Positions 47,061 through 60,689 of a DNA stretch of 64,000 nucleotides are shown here, one piece after another. Position numbers and translations under genes: made by a program. The stretch is from the NCBI RefSeq assembly GCF_030052815.1, contig NC_079505.1, positions 76,593,054 through 76,657,053 on the forward strand. The letters are read 5' to 3'. Under the pieces are notes generated by a model, which saw only the letters and a list, made by a program, of their open reading frames with translations, made no database searches and had not been told where the DNA came from. The stretch's first letter is position 1. Every line of letters starts with the position of its first letter. This DNA comes from Hevea brasiliensis. Its lineage: Eukaryota > Streptophyta > Magnoliopsida > Malpighiales > Euphorbiaceae.

Positions 47061-49560
47061 ATGTTAGTGAAAGGCTGTTAATGGAAGCATTGATGATCTG
47101 CAATTGCCACCTAGTCCTTATAAAAGTATTGATAAAATGTATGAATGGCTCTGTCTTTTCATTGATCAAATGAGAGCATAAATAGGCTTTAATGTATTGA
47201 CGATATCACAAGATCCAAAGAATAGACAAAGTCCCTGATTATGGAGTATAATACAGTAACAGAAAAGTCCAAACGGAAGATTTGCATTGGTTGTGCATGA
47301 TCTTTGGCAGTGTTGCTTATTTCGAGGTATTGCCTTGTCAGTCCTCTGTCCTTCACCGATTACATTGCTACAGAGTTGTTAATATCTGAAACAGTGGAGC
47401 AAAGCCCGTAGAATGACTGTTGTTAGCTAGAAAAGATTTTGAAAAGGGGAAAAAAAAGGGTAATGAAGAAATAATAGCTACATAATTTTGTCAAGGCACT
47501 GCATGTAGGTGACAAAATCTGAAGTAATGTGTTTTTCTTTTCTTGTATATTTGTTAACCGGCCAAATTCTTTAGCTCTACCTAGTGCCTGTACGTTACTG
47601 CTGAAATAATATTATCAGTAAAGTTTCAGAACACATTCATCATGAAGTGAATGTTCATATGCAACAGATATGTCTCTGTTTTTGCCCAATGCTATAAAGC
47701 AAAGGAGACCCATGTTCTTCACATCTGTTATTTCTTTTCTTTCACAAAGCTGCAAAATCTCTCCTGAGAAAAAGAAAAAGAAAAAACATATATATACAGA
47801 TTAAGGTGACCATTTACTTGAGAAGAGGTGGTAATAATAGAAGATGGGCCTTTTTCTTTTTTCACACAGACGAGTAGGTTTCTACTCCCAAGTTATATTT
47901 CCCAAAGATATGCCTTTTATTGAGCAATTATTGCATGTTAAGCTTAAGTGGTAGTGTGTTGAAATAGTAATGATTTCTTCAAAGAATTTCTACTGTTGCA
48001 TGGCTTAATTTCATTATTTGGTTATCATGAGCGATTAACAATTTGTGATCATCCACTAAATCAGTAGGAGAGGGTGTGGTAGCAACCGGCAATGATGCTC
48101 TAATGCTCCTTTTCTTAAGAAAAAGATACACCATACTTTTTATATTTTTCTAAAAGCTGAAATTTGCCTTTTTCATCAATCCGATGCTAATTGAACATAA
48201 TGGTAATGCAATTTTTTTTTTTAATGGTTGGATATGTTGCCCCTGCCTGACTTGCTTTAACTATTAAAAGTATATTATGCTTTAAATATTTTTTTATATA
48301 AATTATTTTTTATGAAACAAATAGAGTTTTAATAATATAAAATCTTACTCTTAATATAACTAGATTGATGATATCAATCTTTTTCCTTCTTTCTTTTTAT
48401 TTTGTTTTAAGTCCATTATACAAGTTTGGGTTTCCTCTATTGCAATTTTAGCATTAAATAAGATAAATAATAAGAAATGTTGTGAAGCCATGATTTGATC
48501 TGTTAAATCATTCATTTTTCTTGTTTTTTTTCTTTGAATAAACAAGGAGAGCAGCTAGGCAATAACAAGTTGGGTCCAGTCACAGTTTAACGAGGCACAG
48601 ATATATATTTGAGTAAAGTCCAGGCCAGTTCCATAAGCCACAATTTTTGAAGGATCAAAGTAAAAATTCTTGAATTGCAAGCATCATATGATCCATCAAG
48701 TCTGAAGTTGAAATAATGGACATTTCACTGATATTTCTTTTCCCTATAACTCACAACATATTCACTTTTCTTTTTTTTTTTTTTTGGAAAAAAAAGATAT
48801 TCACTTTTCTTTTAATTATAATAAAAGATCAAAACTGGAGTGATGAGGGATCAAAAGGGCGCAATAGAATCATAATCTAAATCGTAGACTTTGCAGGCTG
48901 CCAACTTTTATCTAGTTTATGGTTGATAGACCAATCCAATAATTGAATGTGTATCTGAGATTCATTTCCTACAATCTTATTTCTTTTAATTTTCTTTTAT
49001 ATATAATAAAATGAAAGTGTAAATAAATTGATCACATACTTATAGAAAATTTTATACCTTTTATACCTATATAAATATCGAAACACTCCACCACACTTAT
49101 GTCGATACTAAAGTTCATAATATTTCTGTTGATAGGGTTAATTAAAGTAGATATGCATAACACTAGAAGTGAGTGTTGGGAGTCAAATTTGAGACCTGTC
49201 AAATTGAATGAATCTCTCTTACCCCCTCAATCAACCCCCTGGTAGCATTATTTCTTTTAAACTTTCTTGATATAATTAGGAAGAAAAGGAAAGGGAAACT
49301 GCAATCATTTTCTTTGATCACCAAACATAAAACAAAGCAAATACATGGCAGGTGTAAGCGATGCATGCCCAGCGGCATTAAACATTTCGCACCCCGAAAT
49401 TCAACCTCACATTCAACACCCTTCTACCAAAACTTACCCTAGCTAGCTGCCTCGTATGCATCTCTTACATCCCATGTTTTATTACAAGAACCAGGCAAAG
49501 GGGAAAAACGCAAAGATGTAAATAAATAGAAAGACGTAAGGTTAAACAAGGAATAAAAAG
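47061..49560. other. Intergenic spacer
   Basis: Mixed AT-rich DNA without recognisable reading frames or RNA genes. Poly-T (48772-48785) and GA/AG-rich words occur. Confidence 0.55.
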
Positions 49561-49629
49561 AAAATTAAAAAGACCTAACGTTAAGGTAAATCGGACCGGT
49601 ACCCTCAATTCCCCGCGATGCAATAATGT

Positions 49630-49679
49630 CACTCTCCCAATTCTGCCCTTTTCACTAGGGCAAGATACTCAGGAGAGTG
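49630..49679. repeat. Two-step hairpin near a small ORF
   Basis: Outer arms CACTCTCC (49630-49637) and GGAGAGTG (49672-49679); inner arms TGCCCT (49644-49649) and AGGGCA (49657-49662); 7-nt loop. Both stems are perfect. It would lie in the 3' UTR of a minus-strand transcript carrying the 49740-49850 ORF. Confidence 0.6.
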
Positions 49680-49739
49680 CAATTGCAAAGCCTTGTTTCT
49701 GTTTTTTTTCTTTTGTTCTGTTGACATCATGTTTCGTCC

Positions 49740-49850
49740 TTATTTACAAAAGAACCCTCCTTTGCGGTGCCACCACGACCACAACCACCCAGCACTTCCT
49801 TTGTAGTCGATGCCATAGTTTCTGGACCTCCGCCGGTGGGTGCTTGTCAT
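49740..49850 (-). CDS. Candidate 36-residue Trp/Arg-rich small protein
   Basis: The minus-strand ATG at 49848-49850 opens a frame of 36 codons ending at TAA 49740-49742. It has a basic start (THRRRSRNY) and a striking end (GWLWSWWHRKGGFFCK) with four Trp. An overlapping frame beginning MASTTKEVLGG also exists on the same strand. The surroundings (about 49370-49990) are less AT-rich than the spacer on either side. A TATA-like stretch lies at 49988-49997, but it reads better on the plus strand. I do not recognise the family and cannot exclude chance. A short upstream frame (MLLAKIF) precedes it. Confidence 0.3.
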   Translation of the reverse strand: MTSTHRRRSRNYGIDYKGSAGWLWSWWHRKGGFFCK

Positions 49851-49990
49851 CCTGAATACTACTACCAAGAGAAAGAAATGCTATTGCTAAAATATTTTTG
49901 CTAGAAGCATAGTTGCTAAGAAGCTAGCTAGCTAAGAAAAAGTAGAAAAGAGAGAGTTAGATACAGGGCAAGAGGGACATGATGGGTCAT

Positions 49991-52280
49991 ATATAAAGGC
50001 GAGATTGTAGCTTTTTCTTGAACGTGAGTGAGAAAAAGTACATTTTTTTTCCTCTTTTGCTTCATTTTTCTTTTTTAAAAAAAAAAGGAAAGGGAAAATT
50101 TTGATGTCGAAATTCTTGGTCTAAGCTGGCCGGTTAAGGGCATGTTTGTGGGCAATGCAAATAACTCCACTAACTCGATTTTCAAGGGTCTTGGAGTTTT
50201 CATATTCTTCTCATGGAGGAAGGGAAAAGTGGACATTGATGGGGTTTATTTGTCTGCGTATGTGAACGTGGCTTTGGTCAGTGCAAATTATTTTATAAAA
50301 TAGGCAAGGAGTAAAGAGGATCACTAAGCTCAAGACTGAAGTGCTGAAGGCCAACTTTTTATTTTAATTACCCTATTATTGAGAGTTGGGTTTGATGGAT
50401 TGAATGGCTATTTTTCATGGCCAGCTTTAGCTACTTTCCTACTAGTCCTTGCATGGAAGGATGTGCATGGATATCGGAAACAGTCAATTGGGCCAAAAAG
50501 AAATCAACTTTACTCCCATTGCTTGAAGTGTCAAATATGGCAGGATTATTGAGCATTGGATTACTGTTCATCAAATCATTTAAGCCATTGGATTGTTCAC
50601 GTTGTAAGATTAATTAAATAGCACTATTAACTAATTTATTTATTAGATAAGAACTTGTATATGACAATCATGGCTATCTTTTGGGCACCATGATATTAGC
50701 ATGCCTGCAAAACCATTGGTTTGAAAACCCAATTAGCTTCATCGATCCCATCAGCAAAATTGAAAAGTAGGCTTATGTTGATGGATTTGATTTCTAGTTT
50801 TATGTTTATCAAAAGTTCTGAACTCATAGTTATGGGTATTAGGTGGTGATTAGGTTGGCTATAGACTTTTAAGTCAAAATTGTTAGGTTTAATTCACGTA
50901 TTTGGAAAAGCTAATCAAGTCTGAAGGCATTTCTTTTTCTACTGATTAAAAAGGCTAAAATAAAGCTAAAGAAGACACAGAGGAGGAAGCGTTACCCCAC
51001 TAATGTCAAGAAGAACTTGACTAGATCCTTGAGAAAGGCCATAAAGATTACGAATATAATTAGTCGGCAAATTGAGCTAATCAATCAGGCACCTTTTATG
51101 TTTCATTCGCGATAATTATGATAAATCTGCGCGTTAGTCACTATGCCACTAATAAACATGTTTCATTCCCATAGATGTTTGATTAAATTCAGGTAAATTT
51201 TAACTTATGAATGTACACCAGCAAGAATATAATTAAACCCTAGCTATATTCTAAATTTACAGAAGAATAAACCATTCATGTGTGGATGCATGTGTACCTG
51301 GTGTGTCGACCGTTGAGCTAAACCAAGACTAATTAAGAGGATTATGGGACTTATCATATGCTTATTGATTTTGATAGATGAGCCAAGTATAATTGAGAAT
51401 GGACCAATATTGTCTAATAATAATGTCGGATTGCTTAATTTGGCTTTACTTGAAATAATTCTTGGGGTGGGACATAATAAAAAGGCTTGGAGGTTTTATA
51501 ATCCTCCACTTGAAAAAGGCCAACGAAAAATTAATCAGATCATGCAACTTTAGACTCTGCTGTGCAAGTAAAATACGTTTCATTCGCAAAAGTCTCCCCA
51601 CTATGGAGGGGAAAGACATTTTGTAATGGTGTTTGAAAATTGAAGAAAGAACAAGAAAAGTAAAAACACAAGACTTTGTGAAAATGGGGTGGGACAGATG
51701 CCTTGGATTTCCAAGAAATAATTGCACTAATCTTTGTGGTAGGACAGTGATGCAGATTTGATAAATGGAGACAAGCTTTTAGGGTTTGATAGGGGAAGAT
51801 GGAGACTGTAATCACTTTATCATAGATCTGTCCTCACCATCATAATAAAAGCACTCTTATAAAGCTTATTACATAAGTCAGCGGCTCATATTCTCTTCTA
51901 ATTTACAGTAGAGTGATCATATTACCAGAATTAGTCCAATGATAGCTGAATTTGCTTTCTTTAGTTTATCATGCATACGGCCATCTGATCTTGATCGAAG
52001 GGTTGCAGGAGTGACACCATTCTGTTGAAAGTTGACTTTTGTTTGTAATTTCTAATTCCATGCTGTATATATCGACAATGGAAATGACTCAAGTGGGGTT
52101 CTCCACTTACAATTACTATGTGAACTGAATTTTAGCCGTCCCTTAAGATTGATGGTTATTGTGATTTCGATTTGGATACAGTCCCAATTTGTTTCACGTC
52201 ATCATGATGCCGTTCATGCGTCAACTACTGATTATCTCCATAACCACGCAGAAAACTAGCGCATTGGAATAACGAGAGAA
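49991..52280. other. Intergenic spacer
   Basis: No coding family recognised. Open frames at 50417-50617, 51344-51553 and 51446-51815 (-) are short and without motifs. Confidence 0.5.
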
Positions 52281-52299
52281 CACATAATATATGTAAGAC

Positions 52300-54700
52300 T
52301 CTTATTTTTTTACTCTATGTGAGAATGTGTATTGATATCACGAAGAAGTCAGTGACGAAAAATATATATGACTGTGAGATATATTTAAAGGTATTAAAAA
52401 TGAATAATTATATGTATAGTATATTTTTTTGAAAAAAAATAATATTGAAGGGTAAAAAATATTTAATTAAATTTAAATAAAATTTATTTTTTTTGTTTAA
52501 ATTTAATTTTAAAAATTTGTTTATTAAAAAAATAGATCTAATTAGGCTCTCTCAACCCAATAAGGCTTAATTAGGTATTTTAATTAAATAAATAAAAGTC
52601 CACAATTTTTTTATTTTTAAAGAAAAATAAAAATTAAATAGAAAGTTTTCTCTTTAAGACTCCTTAAATCTTCTTATTTATGAATTACATAAACTTCTTA
52701 TATAATTTTTTGACTTAAAACCTATAAATATTTCATAGAAAAGAAAAAACAAAGTTAAAGAGAGGGAGAGGAGGAGATAACAGTGCAACACAAGGAAAAA
52801 CTCTCACTCTGTCTCTCCAATTCGATAAACTTTCTCATCTCACTTTTTTCTTCTTCTTCTTAGTTTCTTTCTTTTTCTTCAAGAAACCTTCAAAATTCCT
52901 TTAAAGTATGTGTTCTTATTATAAATATTAAAGAAATATGTCATACATTTGTTCTTTCATATTTACGTGCCTTTAAATGATATTATATGTTCAAAACATT
53001 CATTCATGTATATGTGATAAATTTGAGGGTCATAATAACTCTGCACATATTCTTGTTGTTGCCACTTCGTTTTTAATTAATTTTCGTGTGCTTATGTTTC
53101 TGTAAAAATTGTATAAAAATTATATTTGTAATTTTTATGAAATTCTAATAATTTTAACCTCAAGAATCGTGAAAAAAGCTGTTAAATTGAGTAATTTATA
53201 ATTGTCCAAATTTAGGGTATCTACATATCACAATTTGCAGTGTAGCCAATTTTCAAGACCCATATCTCCCTCAATTCTTCATCTTTTTATGCGATTCTTT
53301 GGTCTAAAATTAAATTCAAGATCTTATCTAACTTTTCCCATTGGTTTCACAAAAAATATTTTATAGTTTGAGAGATATCACAATTTTAAAAAAGTAGTGT
53401 AAATCTATCACTGTCAAAAGTTCATATTTTTGTAAATTATTTGTTAATAATTTTAACCTGGTTATTAATTTTAGAATTTAATATGATATTTGATCTTGCT
53501 CTTATAATTTTTATACTTATTTGGATATTTTTAGAAATTCAAATACAAAAATAAAGTGAATCTGCCAGATCTGAAAATTTTATTTTATTTTATTTTTTGT
53601 TCAAGTTCCAAACTATATCTTATCTAATTTTAATTTTAATGATGTATATGATGTGATATAGTGTTATAAAGTGTTAGAATTATGTTAGATGGACTCATGA
53701 CCATTATATAGTTTTAGCCCATTAAAAGCCTATATTATAAGTGATTAAATTTTTGTAATGTTTATTTTATTTTAAAAAATAAATTAGTAAGTAGCCTAAA
53801 GGTAAGTACTAAAAAGGGCAATAATTGTGTGAGGCTTAGTGAAACTTAACAGAAGTAAGACAATGATTAACTTGTTATACTAGAAGAGAAAGCTCATTTT
53901 TAAGGAAAGTTTACCTTAATGGCAACTGCAATAATTAAAATGTAAGTTTCCTTAATTTTTTTTGATATAATAATTTCATATGTAATATGTAGTAATAATA
54001 TGATTTGCTTAATAAATAATAAAAGTAATTTTATTTGTATCTTTAACCCAATTTTGTATTGAAATTTAATTAAATAAATATTAGATAAACTAAAATTAAA
54101 TCTTGTTTGTGTAAAAAAACTAACTTTGGCATATAAATTAAATGTAATTAAATATTTATAAGGAATAAAATAAATTAGCATGTTAGAAATAAATATTTTT
54201 AGGATGTAATTACTTGAGCTTTTATGCAGTTGTTAGAATAAATTATACATGTATATAATTTATTTTATTAATTATCTCTGGGGTAACTTAGTAAATAAAC
54301 AAAATAGGTTAATTAGAAATTTAGGGTTATTTGTAAATTGAATTTTTTTTGTAAATTAAATTGTTAATAATAAATTAATTTTAATTATTCGGTAAATTTC
54401 ACTTAATTTAATTTAACAATCCCATATATAGGGAGTACTTATGCATGAAAATTTTTTATAAATAATAACCTCTATTTGAATTAATTGTGTGTGTAGGTTT
54501 TGAAATTGTATTTTTAGATAAAAAGTTTAATAAAAGAATAATAAACAAAACTTTTAGAAACATTAATAAATGACTGGTACTCAAATTAATGATGTTAGAT
54601 CAGGTATAAGGGGTGTTTAATATCTTTTCCTTACATACCCACTATCCCGAACTTAAACATTGGGTTATGGTGATGATGGTTGTAGAATTTCTGCAAGGAG
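52300..54700. repeat. Probable decayed LTR-retroelement sequence
   Basis: A tract with blocks that look like LTR/leader sequence rather than random spacer: ctctctcaacccaataaggc (about 52542), a purine-rich block with CT-rich leader (52755-52860), and near its end ggtgtttaatatcttttcct and catacccactatcccgaact (about 54612-54660). No termini, target duplication or coding domains were found. The call rests on general resemblance only. Confidence 0.3.
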
Positions 54701-55195
54701 TAAGTTGTCATTAACAATCCTATCGAAAAATTGAGTGCATTAATAAAGTTCCTTCTGTTGTCCTTCTCAGAAATTGATGCTTCAATCAGATATTTCTCAG
54801 AAGAAATAATGAATATATCCCGATTATTATTCGGATGGCTACTCTTATCTATTTATACTTTTATAGTATAAATATTTAATATTGTGATAGCATTATGGAA
54901 AGATGATATTTATCGGTAGACTCGATTTTATTAATATTACATAAATTACATGTCTAAAAAATATTGTGATACTTGAGTAAAATTGATGTGATTCTATTAT
55001 ATTTTCTAAATATTATTGAGTATATTCTTTAACCTTACATCATGTAATATGGATTATATATATATATATATAATTAAGAGATTTAATCTAAATGACGGGA
55101 AAAGTGAATTATCATTTTTATTAATTAAATAATTTATTTTTTACAATAATATAATAATTAAAATTTTATGCCGTGATAAAATAACAATTGTTGGT

Positions 55196-55425
55196 ACCGG
55201 TGGCCCGTGGCCTTTTCAATCATTGGATACTCACTCAACGAGCTGAAAAGTGTGGCTAGAAATGCCCAAATGTATGAGGTGGCCATCGTTTGTCTGCAAA
55301 TTGGTGGACAGAGAGCGGCGCATGAGGTCTCGAAAGCGTATCTGATAGCAGCATGGGGAGAAAAGCAACCGGGGAGGACCCGTTCTGAGTTCTATTTTAA
55401 GGCATTTAAAGGTTATATAAAATAA
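55196..55425 (+). other. GC-richer island with a 72-codon open frame, unidentified
   Basis: About 230 bp of balanced composition in a very AT-rich stretch. A frame from 55207 to 55425 starts MAFSIIGYSLNELKSVARNA and contains IVCLQIGGQRAAHEVSKAYL. I recognise no domain in this or in the antisense frames. It may be a fragment of a gene or transposon. Confidence 0.3.
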
Positions 55426-56089
55426 TTTTTTTTCATTTGGAGGCGTTTGAAGTCGTGAAATAAACTAGCAGAGCAATAAAAATTTAGAAAATAAAAGAAA
55501 GAAGAAGTAGAAAAATCATTGGGCGTCTAATGTGTATAAAATTTATATTTTATAATTGAAAATTAATTTTTTTTTTTATAAAGATAAGGAATATTAATTT
55601 TTAGTTTTATATAATTATCCAGGGAAAAGGGAATTGGAAAGTGCAAACGACCGAGACTACACGACACGGATGCTCTCAAGAACTTGGCATAGGATCCCGC
55701 ATGGAGTTTTATTTATTTTTTTACTTTTTACTGTGGGTGTTGGTTGGTGCTAAAGTGACACCCATGTGATTGTGTTGTGCACAAATAAATATATCATATT
55801 TTATATAAATAATTTACTTTAAATTTTTTTATGTAAAACTATATTACTCGACATTAATATTAAGCCTCATCTTCATGAAAGCTTTATATTTTATTTTTAA
55901 AAAAAGAAAAAAGGAATATACATAATGAAGCCTAATTGACACAGCAACAAGTAAATCTTATCCCGTTTTATTGGGTTTGTTGCACTTTTATGATATCTCC
56001 TTGTATATAGATTTTGATTAACCTGAAAAAATGAATGGGTTTATGCTTTTATTTTAAAAAAAATCTTACAACCCATTAGGCTTAGCCTA

Positions 56090-56586
56090 ATTCGATTCAA
56101 ATCGAAAAATTAAATCGAATCAAATTAATTCGATTCAATCGGTTTGATTTTAAAATTCAATTGATTCGGTTTTGAAGAGAAAAAAATCGATTAAACTAAA
56201 CCGAACCGAATAGTAATTTATATATTCAAATCAAACTAAATCAAATCGAATCGATTTTTGAATTGATTTATTTTTATTGGAAATTTATGAATTATATTTA
56301 ATTATATATATATTAATTGCTTAATTTCATTGATTAATGGTTAGTAGATTCAAACCAAAGTCAAAATTAGACCAAATAACTTGAAAATTAAGTCTAAATT
56401 AAAAAATAACCAAAAATCAAAACCGATCGGTTTAAACCCAACCGAATCAAAATAGAGCGGTTCTTTTCAATTTGATTTTTTATCCATTTCGGTTCGGTTC
56501 GGTTTCTAAAATTTAAAATTCAATTTTTATAATTTAATTCGGTTTGGTTTGGTTTAATTCAGTTCGAACCGAATGCTCACCCCTAC
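56090..56586. repeat. Interspersed CGGTT/AACCG-rich repeat
   Basis: Dense clusters of cggtttgatt, aaccgaaccgaa and ttcggttcggttcggttt, in both orientations, so the two halves can fold back on each other. On the minus strand it opens ggggtgagcattcggttcg. Similar interspersed blocks are common in dicot genomes; I cannot assign a transposon class. Confidence 0.6.
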
Positions 56587-59178
56587 AACCCATCAATGAA
56601 TATTGTGTCATTTTTTCTTATCAAAAATTAATAAAAAAATTAAGATTGTGTAAATATATAGTTTAAAAGTTAATTATGGCTTAATTTTATAATTAATTTA
56701 AAAAAATTAAGTGCTAGAACATATCAAAAACATTATACAAAACAAATTAATAATTAATTGTATCAATTATATAAGCAGGTTTAACAAACCTGGACATTAA
56801 TCCTTCTCCTTTTTTCCTTGGAAATCTTTGGTCAGCGTCTGGATGGGAGGCGTTGAGCTACTGTAAACGTGTGGTGGATTAGAGCTGGAATTGGAGACGG
56901 AGGAGGGCTCAAGGAGTTGTAATATCGCCCTCCAAGTCCAAGCTTACTTACATACTGCTTTGAAAAAAAAAAATCTAGAAAAAATAACTTTTTTTTTTAA
57001 ATTTTTTTGTCAATTAGGGATAATTTAATTCGAGTTTCATTATCTTTCCCACTATTCAGACAATAAAATTTTATAAGAATTTAATTTTAATTAATTATAT
57101 ATATATTTAAAATAAAAAAAATTCAATTCTATTAAATTTAAAATAAATTTTATTTAAAAAAAAATAAAAATAAAGCATACAATTGGTTGAAAATTTAATT
57201 GAATTTTTTTCTTACAAATATTTATTTTAAATAAAACCTTAAAATGTACATAAATTTATGAGCCCATTCTATAATCTTCAAATTTAGATCTCTCTTTGAA
57301 AGAAAAATTTGCACCTCCTATGGTGCTTCTCTAAAAAAATCTCCATAACAAATGCACATAATAACTCTATCAATATCAAATGATAGAAAACACTATAAAA
57401 CTCAAGATCTACCGATAAGGATATATTTGATGATATATATACTGAAAATCTATTAATAATGATAGATTTTGAGGAGATATATCTAAAATCTATTCCAAAC
57501 AAGTAAAAATTTAGGAGTTATTAAAAAAAAAAAAAAGAGAGTTTTGCCATGAGTAAAAATATTCACGGATAATCACACAAATAATAGATCAAAGGGGGAA
57601 AAGGAGAAAATATGAAAAAAAATAGAGGAAAGAAGAAATTTCTAGATAGAATGCATAATTTCTCCCTCTCTGAAAATATAATACATCATTAATTATTACT
57701 CAGTCTATTAATTATCTATTAAGTAATAATAATAACAATTTTTATGTTTTTTAAATTCTAAATGTTTCAATTTTTTTTTAAAAGGTCACCAACCTAGCCA
57801 AGAACATCAAACTTAGAAAATCAACAAATCCAAGTACTGCAAGAAATTAATAAACAATCAAGAGCATAAAAAATCAACAAATCCAAAGGATTAAGAGCTC
57901 CAAAACTCCTTTGCTAAACTCACCACTAATCTATGAAGGTCACCAAAGCCTAACTTTACAAAGTCAGTCGCCATGCCTACACCCCAAAACCCCAATGTGA
58001 AAACTGAACATAGCTGCTAGAGATTTCAGGAAGTGAATTTGACAAATTAATTCTAAAATTTTCTCCTCCTGTAAATTTTTAAAAACCTTAGTTAAATACT
58101 TTTTTGTGCGTTAAAATAGTGATTATAGGCAACAATCAAGTACAACAACTAAATTATGTGCAACACCAATATAATGAATGGTGATTTAAATTAGGGTATA
58201 CCAGAAAAATAAAAATCAGCTCAATGACAAACTAATCAAGGATTAAATAAGCATATGAAAACAAAAAAATAATAGTAACATCTTGTTGACCCTGATCAAA
58301 ATACCATTTCAACATTTAAAAGTTATGAGAAATATCTTTTCATAAATCATTCCTTCAATCTCTAAACACTAGTATAAATAATATACTACTAAATAGTATA
58401 AATAAAAGAAAGTTTTAAAACTGTTATTGAACAGAACCTAAGTCTTCACAAACTTTTTTTTAGTGCTTGAGTATTTTCCTTAATCCTCACCCACAAACTT
58501 TAATATTGTTGCTTGTTATTGACTATTAATAGATGAATTTATAATTCTTCCTTTTATTTTGAGTATCTCTCAATTCAAAAGGAAACCCTAAAAAAAATGT
58601 GAGATAAGGTTTGATAATGCAAGATCAATTCTAGGGTTTTGACAAAATGAAAACTTTAAACTCCTCTTTGAATTGAAAATTCTTTGCTTTTATAACCCAA
58701 CAATAGATAAAATAACTAATTATATGTAAAGTTTTTTAAATATAACCGTTCGAGAGAGAAATCATGTCAAACGGATCTTGATTCGACAGAAAACTAGCCA
58801 TTATTTTTTACTTTTTTTTTTTCTGCAACCATGAAGCCTATCAAGTCACAAAGGTAACAAACTATTTTTCAAAATTATTGTGCTAGTTTTACTTCTGTGC
58901 ACTCAGAAAATGACTGACTTTGATACTAACGTTAAAGTTGCTAATTACTTTCTAAAAGTAGTTGATTATTTTTAGTTGTTATTTTTAAAAATATTTTCAG
59001 ATTTTAAAAGTCTTATACATGCATAACTTTTCAGGATGATAGTGGAAAATTCCTGTTAAAGCGTATACTCAGAGATAATTGCAGAGTTGATACTTTCAAA
59101 GTGAATTTCTTGTTTATTAAATAGAGAAAATCACCAAGATTTTGTGATTTATTTCAATTCTAAGATCTAGGGTCAAAT

Positions 59179-59223
<45 letters not shown>

Positions 59224-59976
59224 TAATTAAAAAATATTTTCATAAAAAATATTTCAAATATTTTATATATGCAAATTATTTTTCTTTAAATAAATGTAGA
59301 CTTAATTTTTAAAAAAGTTTTAAACATTGAAAACAAGTAATCACTTTAAAAAAATAATTTGATAAATTTTTTCATTTTCTTTGTACATCAAAGTTTAGCC
59401 TTAAGAATAAAGGGACATTTATATATGTCCAAGCATCTTCAAATGTCAATATATACCTTTAATTTTTCAATATTCTTAGCTATTTTTTATCAAATAAAAT
59501 TTAAATCTTTCAAAATTTATTACTATTAAAATAAAACTCATTCAAGTCATTAGTAAGAAAATCACTCTTTACTTTTTAGCATTGACAAACTATTAATTGA
59601 TTCTCATACCCATTAAGCCAATGCAATGCAACTAACACATTACATATTCATTTTTTTTTTTTTATTTAAGCACTCAAAATTCTTGCAAACAAAACCACTC
59701 CAAGTTTTAGTATCTTTTCATTGGTAGGCTTTCGTAGGAACAAGAACGTTGGCAAAGCATATCCTTCACGGCAAAGCCCTAGAGACTTTGAAAATCATGA
59801 ACAGACTTTTTGCACAATATAAGAATATAGTTTTAAGAAAAAAAAAACCTAACACTATTTTTATGTTAATAGTTTTAAGTTTAAAAAAATGATGTATGTG
59901 CACATTATTTTAAAAATTTTTTTAATTATTAAAAATATATGATGAATATTGAATCCTATTGTGTAAACACGTAGTG
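56587..59976. other. AT-rich intergenic spacer
   Basis: No gene recognised. Contains a (TA)n tract at 59180-59217 and long poly-A/T runs. Confidence 0.6.
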
Positions 59977-59986
59977 TAAGACATCA

Positions 59987-60663
59987 AATGCTGTTTTCAT
60001 TGATGTGTGACTAGATCCAGTTATCACTCTTAGAAGAGCTAAGAATGGGATTGGTGAACTGCTTCACTTGACCATTCCACAACCTTATTCTTTGCTTTTA
60101 TTTTCATCCAGAGCTCTTGCTTAATCTCTTTGGTCTCCCTTAGATCCGGATAAACTAAAGATAAATGTTGATGTATCTTTTATTGGCTCTTCATCAGAGG
60201 TTGCTTTTGATTTCTCAATCAGGGACTCTGCGGGCTCTCTTATGAAATGGTTTTTCTGCAAAGTTTGAATTTCTCCTCTTGCGGAGGAAGGCATTGGTCT
60301 TTGGGCGGCGATTTAGTTTGCTGCTAGTAGGAATTTGGTTGATTGTACATTGAATTGGATTCTCTTCAACTTAAAAATTTTATTTCCTCTTCTCCAGAGT
60401 CCATTGCTTGAGAGATTATGGCCATTATTCAGGAGGTTAAGTTGTTTCTGTTCTCTTATTACAAGTTGTGAATGTTTGTCACTTTCCCTGTTCAGCAAAC
60501 CATTGTGCCAACTGGTTAGCTTGTAACACTAGCAAGGGTGATTTATATGCTGGCTGGGTTACTAATCCCCAGCTCCTTTAGTTTCCCTTCTGGAAAAGGA
60601 TAGGACAACCATATCTGCTTAATCTCTTAATGAATATCATTTTCAGATAAAAAAATAAATAAA
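59987..60663 (+). mobile_element. 5'-truncated LINE insertion with RNase H remnant, poly-A tail and 10-bp target duplication
   Basis: Identical TAAGACATCA at 59977-59986 and 60664-60673 flank the block, which ends in an A-rich tail (aaaaaataaataaa). The interior, read over broken frames, resembles the RNase H domain at the end of plant L1-type LINEs: KLKINVDVSFIGSSSEVAF, then SIRDSAGS, a segment around EGIGLWAA, and near the end NHCANWLACNTSKGDLYAG. Stops make it non-functional. Truncated 5' end, poly-A and target duplication together fit target-primed reverse transcription. Confidence 0.8.
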
Positions 60664-60689
60664 TAAGACATCAGTACAATATATCTCAT

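Noticed and set aside
49988..49997. TATA box for the minus-strand small ORF
   Set aside because: The stretch reads as a better TATA box on the plus strand, where no coding region follows, so it is not counted as support.
53900..54181. Minus-strand 93-codon frame
   Set aside because: Same AT-rich composition effect; no recognisable domain or promoter.
56480..56510. Telomere-like repeat (ttcggttcggttcggttt)
   Set aside because: The unit is TTCGG/CGGTT, not the plant telomere TTTAGGG, and it is part of a dispersed repeat.
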